Assembly (NCBI GenBank): GCA_030550695.1
Contig: JAUQOX010000040.1
Span: forward strand, 1-15,899
Length of the DNA: 15,899 bases
Reading direction: 5' to 3'
DNA from: Gemmatimonadota bacterium
Lineage (GTDB): Bacteria; Gemmatimonadota; Gemmatimonadetes; Longimicrobiales; Gaopeijiaceae
A program made the translations under genes and the position numbers. Under the pieces are notes generated by a model that was not told the DNA's origin, searched no databases, and saw nothing but the letters and a program-made list of their open reading frames with translations. This document shows, piece after piece, positions 1-6,662 of the stretch (position 1 is its first letter; each line of letters begins with the position of its first letter).

Positions 1-4
1 GCGG

Positions 5-1651
5 ATGGCGCGCCGGGGAATTTGCGAGGGTCAAGGGCTCGGGTGGGGAAGGGGACGGGTCACCGTTTGGGGAGGGGCCTTTCTTGCGACCTTGGTGGGC
101 TGCCTCCTGCCCGTGGGCATTCGAGGCCAGGGGGGTTCCCCCCCACCCGGCCTAGGGCGGGCCGAGGTATCCCAAGGCGACTCGCTGGCCGAACAGGTAG
201 ACCGTCTCTTCGAACGCTGGCACCGGCCCGACTCGCCCGGGGCGGCGGTCCTGGTCATGAAGGACGGCAGGGTGGTCCACGCCAAGGGCTACGGGATGGC
301 TGACCTGGAGCAAGGAGTGCCCATCCGCACCACGACGGTGTTCGACATCGCCTCGGTGTCCAAGCAGTTTGCGGCCATGGCCATTGCCTTGTTGGAGGCC
401 GAGGGTCGCCTCGCGGTGGACGACGACGTCCGCAAGTACCTGCCCGAGCTGCCCGATTTCGGAAGGCCCATCACCCTCCGCCACCTTGTGCACCATACCA
501 GCGGAATCCGGGATTGGCCCGGGACCCTGTCCGTCGCCGGATGGGACTATCAGGATGTCCTCTCCTTCGAGCAGATTCTGCGGATGGCCTTCCGGCAGCG
601 CGAACTCAACTTCGCGCCGGGCGAAGAACACCTCTACTCGAACACCGGCTACAATCTCATGGCCGAGATCGTGGCGCGGGTGAGCGGACTGAGCTTCCGG
701 GCCTTCACCCAAGAGCGGATCTTCGAGCCCCTGGGGATGATTCATACCCACTTCCACGACGACCACACCCAGATTGTGGTCCAGCGGGCCCACTCCTACC
801 GGCCCTCACCCGAGGGGGGATACCGCTTGGTGCCCAGCCATCTCACCGCCGTGGGATCCAGCTCCCTCTTCACCACGGTGGAGGACCTGGCGCGCTGGAT
901 CTTGAACTTCGAGGAGCCGCGGGTGGGCGGACCCTCGGTTGTCCGGCGTATGGAGGAGCGGGGTGTGCTGAACCGGGGGGACACCGTACCGTACGCCTGG
1001 GGCCAGAGCCGAGGCCTCTACCGGGGCCTGGAAACCTGGAGCCATACGGGCTCGTGGGCGGGCTATCGCAGTGTGCTCCTCCGCGTCCCCTCGGAGCGCT
1101 TTGCCGTGGTTATCCTGGCCAACACGGCGGATATGAACCCGTCTTCGCTGGCCCAGCGCATCGCCGATCTCTATTTGGCTCCGCGCCTGGGCGCGCCTCC
1201 CGATCCTGCTCCTGCCTCCCCTCTCCCTTCCCAGGAGACCCCGGCCTGGCAGCCCTCCCAGGCCCAGTTGGCCGAATACGCCGGGGAATATCATAGCGAA
1301 GAACTGGAAACGTCCTGGCACGTCCGGGTGGTTGGCGGAGGCCTGGTGGCACAGCATTTCCGCAGAGGAGAGGCGCGGCTCCGGCCCCTGTCCCCCGATC
1401 GGTTCCAGGGCTCGCCCTTCGGGGAAGTGGAGTTCCTAAGGGACGGAGAGGGGCGGATCACCGGCTTCCTGGTTCACCAGCCCCGCATCCGGGGCCTTCG
1501 ATTCCACCGACGGGAGGAGCTTCTTCCCGCCGGGCCCCCAGGGATCCGGGACGACGCGACGGTAGAGCACCGAGTAGTAACGGAACCGCCCGGGCATGTG
1601 GGAGCCCACGGACGCCAGGACCAGGACCCCCAAGAGGAGGGGGACGCGTAG
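5..1651 (+). CDS. Secreted serine hydrolase, class C beta-lactamase / D-alanyl-D-alanine carboxypeptidase fold
   Basis: The 548-residue product has the three motifs of the beta-lactamase family (Pfam Beta-lactamase): SVSK with nucleophile Ser117 and Lys120, the YSN triad at 211-213, and HTG at 347-349. The fold spans about residues 61-395. A Pro-rich linker (397-418) leads to a beta-rich C-terminal domain (about 420-503) of the DUF3471-like kind often found on such esterases and peptidases. Residues 19-40 form a hydrophobic signal segment. LVGC at 30-33 fits a lipobox, so it may be a lipoprotein, but cleavage by signal peptidase I near residue 41 is also possible. The ATG at 5 is the first visible start; the true start could lie before the window. 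The last 45 residues (after about 503) look unlike the family and are antisense to the next gene. The substrate cannot be told from sequence; esterase, peptidase or amidase activity are all known in the family. Nothing shows that it confers antibiotic resistance. Confidence 0.88.
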   Translation: MARRGICEGQGLGWGRGRVTVWGGAFLATLVGCLLPVGIRGQGGSPPPGLGRAEVSQGDSLAEQVDRLFERWHRPDSPGAAVLVMKDGRVVHAKGYGMADLEQGVPIRTTTVFDIASVSKQFAAMAIALLEAEGRLAVDDDVRKYLPELPDFGRPITLRHLVHHTSGIRDWPGTLSVAGWDYQDVLSFEQILRMAFRQRELNFAPGEEHLYSNTGYNLMAEIVARVSGLSFRAFTQERIFEPLGMIHTHFHDDHTQIVVQRAHSYRPSPEGGYRLVPSHLTAVGSSSLFTTVEDLARWILNFEEPRVGGPSVVRRMEERGVLNRGDTVPYAWGQSRGLYRGLETWSHTGSWAGYRSVLLRVPSERFAVVILANTADMNPSSLAQRIADLYLAPRLGAPPDPAPASPLPSQETPAWQPSQAQLAEYAGEYHSEELETSWHVRVVGGGLVAQHFRRGEARLRPLSPDRFQGSPFGEVEFLRDGEGRITGFLVHQPRIRGLRFHRREELLPAGPPGIRDDATVEHRVVTEPPGHVGAHGRQDQDPQEEGDA

Positions 1652-1897
1652 CTCCCACAACCAAGGGACCAGGGCCAGGAGGAAGAGTTTGGCCAGGGTC
1701 ATGAGGCCCCGAACCTGATGGAACCACAGGAGACGCCGGCCCGCCTCCACCGCGGCAAGGGCCGCGCCGGTTCCCAGGGTCCCCATCAGGGCGGCGAAGA
1801 GACGGTCCGGCGGTATGCCGAAGGCGTGCCCTCCCACCAAAGTGGCCATAGCCCCCAGGTGGGCGGTCCGCAACAAGATGTTGAGGGCTCGGAGCAC
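1436..1897 (-). CDS. Small four-helix membrane protein of unknown function
   Basis: The 153-residue product has four predicted membrane helices at about residues 8-26, 33-52, 64-80 and 84-98. A short conserved-looking motif, SHMPGRFRYYS (99-109), follows the last helix. I cannot assign a function. It starts with GTG at 1897, supported by a good ribosome site (GGGAGG, 4 bases before the start). It lies 15 bases after the stop of the ABC exporter on the same strand, so the two genes are probably cotranscribed and it may assist or accompany the exporter. The tail after about residue 117 is polar and Pro-rich and looks like run-on sequence. It overlaps the convergent serine hydrolase by 216 bases. 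Confidence 0.7.
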   Translation of the reverse strand: MLRALNILLRTAHLGAMATLVGGHAFGIPPDRLFAALMGTLGTGAALAAVEAGRRLLWFHQVRGLMTLAKLFLLALVPWLWELRVPLLLGVLVLASVGSHMPGRFRYYSVLYRRVVPDPWGPGGKKLLPSVESKAPDAGLVNQEAGDPPLSVP

Positions 1898-1912
1898 GGA
1901 GCCTCCCGGAGA

Positions 1913-3661
1913 TCAGATGCGGGCCTGGAGTTCGTAAAGGTGATAGTAGCGTCCGCGGCGATCCATAAGCTCGTCGTGTCGGCCCCGCTCCACGATCCTT
2001 CCCGCCTCCACCACCAGGATCTGGTGAGCCCGACGGATGGTGGAAAGGCGGTGGGCGATGACGAGGGTGGTGCGTCCTCGGAGGAGCTCGGCCAGTCCCC
2101 GCTGCACGAGGGCCTCGCTTTCGGTGTCCAGGCTGGAGGTGGCCTCGTCCAGGATCAGGATCCGCGGATCGGCTAAGAGGGCCCGGGCGATGGTGACCCG
2201 CTGACGCTGACCTCCCGAGAGCTTGACCCCCCGCTCGCCGATCACCGTGTCCAACCCCTCGGGGAAACGCTCGGCGAATTCCAGCACGTGGGCCCGCCGG
2301 GCCGCCTCCAGGATCTCCTGGTCGGTGGCGTCGGCCCGGGCAAAGCGGAGGTTGTCGCGGATGGTGCCGTCGAAGAGAAAGTCGTTCTGGAGGACCAGGC
2401 CCAACTGGGCGCGGTAGCTTGCAAGAACGACTTCCCTCAGATCCACCCCGTCCACCAGGACCCGTCCTGCCTCGGGCTCCAGGAACCCCGCGGCCAGGGC
2501 CGCGATCGTGCTTTTGCCGGATCCCGAACTCCCCACCAGCGCCACCACCTGGCCGGGCTCGGCCTGGAAAGAGATTCCCCGGAGCACGGGCTTGTCGGGC
2601 TCATAGCGGAAATGCACGTCCTCGAAGACCAGGTGGCCCCGAAGGGGCGGAAGCACGCGGGTACGGCGCGGATCCTGCTCTTCGGTGGGCCAGGACAGGA
2701 GTTCCGCCGTACGGTCGAGCCCCGCGAAGGCCTCCGTCATCTGGGTGCCGATATTGGCCATCTGGGAGATGGGGTTGATGAGATATCCCAGAAAGAGGGT
2801 AAAGCTGAGGAGTTCCCCCAGGGTCATCTGCCCGTGGACAATGAGGTACCCGCCGTAGCCCATCACCATGAGACCCGCCACCCCCGTGAGGAGGGTGCCC
2901 AGAGACGAGATGGCGCTGGAGGTGACAAGGGTCTTTCGGATGGTGGCAAACAGGCGCATCACCCCTTCTTCGAAGACCTGAGCCTCCTGCTCCAAGGCAT
3001 GGAACCCCTTGATGACCCGGATCCCCCCCAGCGCCTCGGTGAGCCTGCCGGTCACCTCGGCCCGGACGGCCCCCCGGCGGCGGAAGGTGGGCCGAAGGAC
3101 TCGAAAGGCCCGGGTGGAAGCCAGACCGAACAGGGCCAGGGGAGCCAGGGCCAGCACGGTGAGAAGGGGGTGGATACGGAGGAGGAAGACCAGAGCCACC
3201 AGGGCGGTGACGGCCCCCCCCAGCAGTTGCACCAGGCCTGTCCCCACCAGGTTTCGGATCCCCTCCACGTCGTCCATGATGCGGGAGACCAGCTCCCCGC
3301 TCCGGGTGTTGTCAAACCGACGCACCGGGAGGCGAAGCACGTGGCGCTGGATCTGAGCCCGAAGCTGGGCAATGAGGCGCTGAGCTTCGACGCTCAGAAG
3401 CAGGGTAAGGAGATACGAGGTGACGGATTGGACCAGGACGGCCAGCCCCACGAGAAGGAGGAGTCTCCAGAGGAGCCCAAGGTCGGCCTGGCCGAGGACA
3501 TCGTCCACCAGAACCTTCGTGGAGGCCGGCACCACCAGCCCGGCCAGGCGATTGACCAGGATGAGCGCCACGCCCCCGGCCACCAAGCCCCGCCTGGGCC
3601 AGATGATCTCCCGGAACGCGTGCCGCAAGCTGGCCCCGGAGATTCGGGCAGGTTTTTTCAT
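1913..3661 (-). CDS. ABC exporter half-transporter (MsbA/LmrA-like, fused membrane and ATPase domains)
   Basis: The 582-residue product has the order and length of a homodimeric type IV ABC exporter. The membrane domain (about 20-310) carries six helices and the ATPase domain covers about 345-580. All nucleotide-site motifs are intact: Walker A GSSGSGKST (377-385), Q-loop Gln425, signature LSGGQ (481-485), Walker B ILILDE with catalytic Glu506, D-loop SLD (510-512) and switch His537. Such proteins sit in the inner membrane and export lipids, drugs or peptides. The cargo cannot be read from the sequence, and no peptidase-39 or other accessory domain is present. The start is ATG at 3661, preceded by a G-rich stretch (TGGGGGG) that can serve as ribosome site. 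It is followed 15 bases later by the small membrane protein gene, forming a two-gene unit. It resembles lipid A/multidrug exporters, but calling it msbA would go beyond the evidence. Confidence 0.93.
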   Translation of the reverse strand: MKKPARISGASLRHAFREIIWPRRGLVAGGVALILVNRLAGLVVPASTKVLVDDVLGQADLGLLWRLLLLVGLAVLVQSVTSYLLTLLLSVEAQRLIAQLRAQIQRHVLRLPVRRFDNTRSGELVSRIMDDVEGIRNLVGTGLVQLLGGAVTALVALVFLLRIHPLLTVLALAPLALFGLASTRAFRVLRPTFRRRGAVRAEVTGRLTEALGGIRVIKGFHALEQEAQVFEEGVMRLFATIRKTLVTSSAISSLGTLLTGVAGLMVMGYGGYLIVHGQMTLGELLSFTLFLGYLINPISQMANIGTQMTEAFAGLDRTAELLSWPTEEQDPRRTRVLPPLRGHLVFEDVHFRYEPDKPVLRGISFQAEPGQVVALVGSSGSGKSTIAALAAGFLEPEAGRVLVDGVDLREVVLASYRAQLGLVLQNDFLFDGTIRDNLRFARADATDQEILEAARRAHVLEFAERFPEGLDTVIGERGVKLSGGQRQRVTIARALLADPRILILDEATSSLDTESEALVQRGLAELLRGRTTLVIAHRLSTIRRAHQILVVEAGRIVERGRHDELMDRRGRYYHLYELQARI

Positions 3662-3996
3662 GGCCCCCCACTACGCCCTGACCGGGAAGAAGTTCCTGGG
3701 GGGTGGGCAGAACCGCCGGGGTACGTTCCTCCGGGGAACGGCTGTCCGCCGGAACCCGCGGGGGGCTGCACTCCGCGGGCCTGCGGGCGGGATTCTCCTG
3801 GCTCCCCCCCAGGCGAGGGTGGCCCTCGAACGTGGCCGGGGCCCCCGCCTGGTCGGGCGGGGGAGGAACCTTTCCCGGGGGGAGGGGTGTCTAGGAGCCG
3901 GATCGGCGCCGCAGAGGGTCGGCCGGAGGACATCGGGGCCCGTCGGAGCCTTGGCTCTTCTCCCGGTGGTGTGCTTACCCGCAAGGAGGATTCCCC
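3662..3996. other. 335-base gene-free divergent region
   Basis: This stretch separates the divergent ABC exporter (-) and YgaP-like gene (+) and should hold promoters for both. I find no clear -35/-10 pair, in keeping with very high GC. It contains the perfect hairpin listed at 3842-3863 and a smaller one, GTTCC-TCCGG-GGAAC, near 3724-3738. Frames that remain open through it have low-complexity Arg/Gly/Pro translations and no ribosome site, so I see no hidden gene. Confidence 0.6.
3842..3863. other. Perfect GC hairpin upstream of the YgaP-like gene
   Basis: CCCCCGCC (3842-3849) pairs with GGCGGGGG (3856-3863) around a six-base loop, TGGTCG. It lies about 134 bases before the start of the YgaP-like gene, with no T-tract after it. 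It could be part of a structured 5' leader or a terminator-like barrier between the divergent units. At this GC content chance cannot be excluded. Confidence 0.35.
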
Positions 3997-4215
3997 ATGT
4001 TGAAGAAGCTCTTCCCGAAAAACGAGCACCCGGTGGAGCGGGGTCTGCGGGTGGTCGTGGGGCTTGGGATCCTGTCCCTGGCCTTCGTGGGCCCCAAGAC
4101 CCCGTGGGCCTATCTCGGCCTCGTCCCTGTCATCACAGGGCTCTTGGGGAGCTGTCCGGCCTATACGCTCCTGGGTATCTCCACCTGTCCCGTCTGTAGG
4201 GACGAGGGCAAGTAG
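3997..4215 (+). CDS. YgaP-like (DUF2892) two-helix inner membrane protein
   Basis: The 72-residue protein matches the YgaP transmembrane domain family (Pfam DUF2892). It has a short basic N-terminus, an early Glu-Arg-Gly (14-16), two membrane helices (about 17-31 and 37-53), and the family's C-terminal pattern GSCPAY (51-56) followed by GISTC (60-64). Cysteines 53, 64 and 67 stand out. In E. coli YgaP this domain is attached to a rhodanese, whereas stand-alone copies like this one are common and their role is unclear; a link to sulfur or redox chemistry is only inferred from YgaP. The start is ATG at 3997 with a strong AAGGAGG ribosome site 7 bases before it. It is the only gene of its unit and converges on the aldolase gene. 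Confidence 0.88.
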   Translation: MLKKLFPKNEHPVERGLRVVVGLGILSLAFVGPKTPWAYLGLVPVITGLLGSCPAYTLLGISTCPVCRDEGK

Positions 4216-4229
4216 ACGTTGCAGGCCCC

Positions 4230-4257
4230 GGGGGGCCCCCGGGGACGGGTTTGGGGG
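4230..4257 (+). other. G-quadruplex motif after the YgaP-like gene
   Basis: Four G-runs (4230-4235, 4241-4244, 4247-4249, 4253-4257) are separated by loops of 5, 2 and 3 bases, which fits the canonical pattern. The motif begins 15 bases after the stop codon of the YgaP-like gene. The C-run in the first loop can also pair with flanking G-runs, so a hairpin (CCCCGGGG repeated) is an alternative fold. Confidence 0.45.
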
Positions 4258-4273
4258 ACTGCCGCCGCACCCG

Positions 4274-4299
4274 GCCCTGGGGCCGGCCCCGGCCAGGGC
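4274..4299. terminator. Possible bidirectional terminator hairpin between convergent genes
   Basis: GCCCTGG (4274-4280) pairs with CCAGGGC (4293-4299) around a 12-base GC-rich loop. It sits in the 122-base junction between the convergent YgaP-like and aldolase genes, where both transcripts must end. There is no T-tract on either strand, so it would not be a textbook intrinsic terminator. Placement is the main support. Confidence 0.35.
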
Positions 4300-4337
4300 G
4301 GACCCCACCAGGGTGGCGGTCCCCCGGCCGGCCCCCC

Positions 4338-5372
4338 CTAGATCTGCCCGAACAGGCTCTTTCCCGTACTCAACAGGTCGGCGCAGGCCTGGCCCACCCG
4401 CTCGGCCATGCCCTTTTCGGCGGCCTTGAGGTAGGTGCGGGGGTCGTAGGCCTTCTTGTTGCCCACCTCGCCGTCCACCTTCAACACGCCGTCGTAGTTC
4501 TTCATCATGTGGTCCACGATGGGGCGGGTGAAGGCGTACTGGGTGTCCGTGTCCACGTTCATCTTCACCACCCCGTACTCCAGCGTTTCCCGGATCTCTT
4601 CCAGCAGGCTTCCGCTGCCGCCGTGGAAGACCAGATCCATCTCGGCGTCAGGGCCGTACTTGGCCATGACGGCGGCCTGTCCCAGCTTGAGGATCTCGGG
4701 CTTGAGCTTCACCACCCCGGGCTTGTAATGGCCGTGGACGTTGCCGAAGGTGGCGGCAAAGGTGAACCGGCCGATGTCGTGGAGGGCCTCGTAGACGGCC
4801 AGCATGTCCTCCGGGGTGGTGTAAAGCTTGGACGACGGCGTGTCGTGGCTCCCTGCGGCTCCGTCTTCTTCCCCGCCGACCACCCCGGCTTCCACCTCCA
4901 GGATGATCTCGTGCTGGGCGCAAAGGCGCAGGTATTCCCGGCACAGGCGCATGTTTTCCTGCAAAGGCAGGTTGGAGGCGTCCAGCATGTGGTTCTGGAA
5001 GAGGTTGTTCTCGCCCCGGGCCCGGCGCTCGGCGGTGGCCTGGATGAGGGGCTTGAGGAAGGTCTCCGCCTTCTCGGGAGGACAATGGTCGGTGTTCAGA
5101 GCTACCAGGATGGGATAGCGTTCCGCCAGACGGTGGGCCGCCTCGGCCAGGACGATGCAGCCCAGCACGGCGTCCTTGACGTTGAGGCCCGAGGCGAACT
5201 CCCCGGCCCCGGTGGAGAACTGGATGATGCCGTCGGAGCCGGCGTCGGCAAACCCTTTGAGGGCGGCGTTCAGGGTGATGAGGGAAGTGACGTTGATGGC
5301 AGGGTAGGCGTACCCGCCTGCTTGGGCAGCGTCCAGCATCTCTGCGAACTGTTTCGGCGTGGCGATGGGCAT
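4338..5372 (-). CDS. fbaA: Fructose-bisphosphate aldolase, class II (class IIA, zinc-dependent)
   Basis: This enzyme reversibly splits fructose 1,6-bisphosphate into dihydroxyacetone phosphate and glyceraldehyde 3-phosphate in cytoplasmic glycolysis and gluconeogenesis. The 344-residue product has the class II motifs. Asp95 is the catalytic acid, within NTDHCPP, and His96 is the first zinc ligand. Glu161 lies in LEVEAG and the class IIA loop GGEEDG is at 166-171. Zinc ligands His213 (FGNVHG) and His250 (VFHGGSGS) are present, followed by the phosphate-binding NVDTDTQ (272-278). Spacing matches E. coli FbaA residues 109, 110, 174, 226 and 264 well. The length and N-terminus (MPIATP...YAYPAINVT) are closer to the actinobacterial form than to the 359-residue E. 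coli enzyme. The start is ATG at 5372 with GAGGTG 5 bases upstream. It stands alone, divergent from the TipAS gene and convergent with the YgaP-like gene. Confidence 0.97.
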   Translation of the reverse strand: MPIATPKQFAEMLDAAQAGGYAYPAINVTSLITLNAALKGFADAGSDGIIQFSTGAGEFASGLNVKDAVLGCIVLAEAAHRLAERYPILVALNTDHCPPEKAETFLKPLIQATAERRARGENNLFQNHMLDASNLPLQENMRLCREYLRLCAQHEIILEVEAGVVGGEEDGAAGSHDTPSSKLYTTPEDMLAVYEALHDIGRFTFAATFGNVHGHYKPGVVKLKPEILKLGQAAVMAKYGPDAEMDLVFHGGSGSLLEEIRETLEYGVVKMNVDTDTQYAFTRPIVDHMMKNYDGVLKVDGEVGNKKAYDPRTYLKAAEKGMAERVGQACADLLSTGKSLFGQI

Positions 5373-5555
5373 AGGGGCACCTCACAGGGGGGTTGAAGGG
5401 TGAAAGCCCTCGGTCGTGGAGGCGATCCGTTTTCGAGTCTGAAAATAGGATAGGCGGCCCGCGCCGGGCGCGCGAGACGGGGGGAACCCGGACCCGTGCC
5501 GTGCTGGAGGCCCTGGATCGGGCCCTGGAAACCTTGGAAGGGGGAAAGAAAGAGC
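5373..5555. promoter_or_regulatory. Divergent region between aldolase and TipAS genes
   Basis: The 183 bases must carry the aldolase promoter and probably one for the TipAS gene. The only AT-rich patch in the neighbourhood, around 5430-5454 (TTTTCGAG and AAAATAGGATAGG), offers -10-like hexamers on both strands: TAGGAT on + and TATTTT or TATCCT on -. None has a convincing -35 at the proper distance, so exact promoters are not assigned. Confidence 0.3.
5489..5555 (+). pseudogene. Out-of-frame remnant of a MerR-family dimerisation helix
   Basis: In the frame one base off from the TipAS gene, this stretch reads AVLEALDRALETLEGG, which has the heptad-like pattern of the long C-terminal helix that joins MerR DNA-binding domains to TipAS domains. 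A single-base change in the GGGGG/AAAG run at about 5539-5550 would put it in frame with the TipAS domain and recreate a typical linker. No helix-turn-helix coding sequence precedes it: only about 120 bases separate it from the aldolase start and none of the frames resembles a MerR head. I read it as the decayed tail of a longer regulator. Confidence 0.45.
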
Positions 5556-5999
5556 ATGGACGAGCACGAGATGTTTGCCGGCTTCGAGGGGTTTCGGAAC
5601 GCCGAATACGCCCAGGAGGCCCAGGAGCGGTGGGGTGAGACGGAGGCCTACCGGGAGTCCCTCCGCCGGGCCCGGAGCTATTCCCCCGAAGATTGGACCC
5701 GTATCCGCTCGGAAGGGGAGGCCATCGAAGCGCGCCTGGTGGAGATCTTCCGGAGGGGGGAGCCTCCCGGAGGGGTCGGGGCCATGGACGCCGTGGAGGC
5801 CCACCGGGCGTACCTGGACCGCTGGTTCTTTCCCGTGGACCACGCCCTGCACTGCTGCTTGGCCCGCCTGTATGTGGACGACCCCCGGTTCCGGGCCCAC
5901 TACGACGCCCTGGCACCCGGCCTTGCGGCTTTCGTGGAGGCGGCGGTGCGGGCGAATGCCCTGCGGGCGGCGGAGGAGAAAGGGGCCGGAGAGGGGTAG
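5556..5999 (+). CDS. Stand-alone TipAS (antibiotic-recognition) domain protein
   Basis: The 147-residue product matches the TipAS domain family (Pfam TipAS), the all-helical ligand-binding half of MerR regulators such as TipA of Streptomyces and Mta of Bacillus. Visible hallmarks are the opening EMFAGFEGF (5-13), the Glu-Tyr-x-x-Glu-Ala then ERWG pattern (about 16-26), SYSPEDW (41-47) and the RWFFPVDHALHCCL segment (89-102). In TipA this domain closes around thiopeptides, and Streptomyces also makes the domain alone as a short form. Here no DNA-binding domain is encoded, so it may act as a binding or sequestering protein, or be a remnant. ATG at 5556 was chosen because the domain begins right there; the same frame is open from 5496, but that extension is Trp/Pro-rich and unlike any relative. 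The ribosome site is weak (GGAAGGGGG about 9 bases upstream, then AAAGA). Confidence 0.8.
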   Translation: MDEHEMFAGFEGFRNAEYAQEAQERWGETEAYRESLRRARSYSPEDWTRIRSEGEAIEARLVEIFRRGEPPGGVGAMDAVEAHRAYLDRWFFPVDHALHCCLARLYVDDPRFRAHYDALAPGLAAFVEAAVRANALRAAEEKGAGEG

Positions 6000-6014
6000 G
6001 GAGGGCTGCCCGGG
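5993..6014 (+). other. G-quadruplex motif spanning the TipAS stop codon
   Basis: G-runs at 5993-5996, 5999-6001, 6003-6005 and 6012-6014 have loops of 2, 1 and 6 bases. The stop codon TAG (5997-5999) is inside the motif. It could act on the mRNA end or be a chance product of the G-rich strand. Confidence 0.4.
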
Positions 6015-6114
6015 CCGGGCCCTTGCAGGCTTTACCGTCCCCGGGGGAATCTTTACCTTTTTCGGTGGGGGTGGCGGATCCGGGGGCGTTGGCCCGTCGG
6101 GTTCCACCGTCCCC

Positions 6115-6517
6115 GGGGAGCGCGCGAGTGGGGATCGCCGGCGGGTCCTTCGGGGCGTCGCCGGAGGAAAGTCCGAGCTCCACAGGGCAGGGTGCCGGGT
6201 AACGCCCGGGCGCCGCAAGGCGACGGAAAGTGCCACAGAGAACAGACCGCCGATGGCTCCCCTCGGGGAGCACAGGCAAGGGTGAAACGGTGCGGTAAGA
6301 GCGCACCGGGCCTCTGGTAACAGGGGTCGCACGGTAAACCCCACCCGGAGCAAGGCCAAATAGGGGACGAGGCGTGGCCCGCGCCGCTTGAGTCCCGGGT
6401 AGGCCGCTTGAGGCCGGCAGCAATGCCGGTCCCAGAGGCATGATCCCCCCCGGCCGTCTCGCCCTGGTGGCGGGAAGGATGCCGCGGACAGAACTCGGCT
6501 TATTCCGCGCGCTCCCC
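6115..6517 (+). ncRNA. rnpB: RNase P RNA, bacterial type A
   Basis: This is the catalytic RNA that removes tRNA 5' leaders. Conserved blocks appear in order: GAGGAAAGTCCGAGCTCC (6165-6182), ACAGAGAACAGACCGCC (6235-6251), GGTAAGAGCGCACCG (6295-6309), then CCCGGAGCAAGGCCAAATAGG (about 6344-6364), GGGTAGGCCGCTTGAG (6397-6412), AGCAATGCCGG (6419-6429) and ACAGAACTCGGCTTAT (6488-6503). The ends were set by the closing helix P1: GGGGAGCGCGCG (6115-6126) pairs perfectly, 12 bp, with CGCGCGCTCCCC (6506-6517). The size, about 403 bases, is normal for type A. The 115 bases between the TipAS gene and this RNA must hold its promoter; I see a T-rich patch near 6051-6063 but no clear hexamers. A 13-base direct repeat (ACCGTCCCCGGGG at 6034 and 6106) flanks it. 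The tRNA gene follows after 12 bases, implying a common transcript. Confidence 0.97.
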
Positions 6518-6529
6518 ACGCCTTCCGCT

Positions 6530-6603
<74 letters not shown>

Positions 6604-6607
6604 TAGA

Positions 6608-6640
6608 GCAAAGCCCCGGGGCTTCCCCCCGGGGCTTTGC
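6608..6640 (+). terminator. Strong hairpin terminator after tRNA-Arg
   Basis: GCAAAGCCCCGGGG (6608-6621) pairs perfectly over 14 bp with CCCCGGGGCTTTGC (6627-6640) around a 5-base loop, CTTCC. It lies 5 bases after the tRNA. The TTT inside the 3' arm is the only T-run and no U-tract follows, so it is an atypical intrinsic terminator or a 3'-end stabilising stem. Its position at the end of the rnpB-tRNA unit is the main argument for termination. Confidence 0.75.
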
Positions 6641-6662
6641 CGTAGGGGGGTGGTGTGGAGGT

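Noticed and set aside
5..1651. Antibiotic-resistance beta-lactamase
   Set aside because: The fold is shared with many esterases and peptidases. The YSN/HTG motifs and C-terminal domain fit the broad serine hydrolase group, and no regulator or resistance context is present.
2288..4003. Plus-strand open frame of about 570 codons opposite the ABC exporter
   Set aside because: It is antisense to a complete ABC transporter with all ATP-site motifs, and no domain is visible in it.
6034..6118. 13-base direct repeat ACCGTCCCCGGGG before and at the start of rnpB
   Set aside because: Both copies are short and GC-rich with no flanking genes or duplications typical of insertion or attachment sites. It is too weak to call a mobile-element trace.
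6383..6412. Ten-base direct repeat GCCGCTTGAG inside rnpB
   Set aside because: The second copy is the conserved rnpB block (GGGTAGGCCGCTTGAG). The first lies in a variable stem and can be explained by chance or helix sequence.
4648..6519. Long minus-strand open frame of about 620 codons across the aldolase, TipAS and rnpB
   Set aside because: It is out of frame with the aldolase and antisense to rnpB, and is Pro/Arg/Gly-rich without any recognisable motif. A shadow of GC-rich coding DNA.
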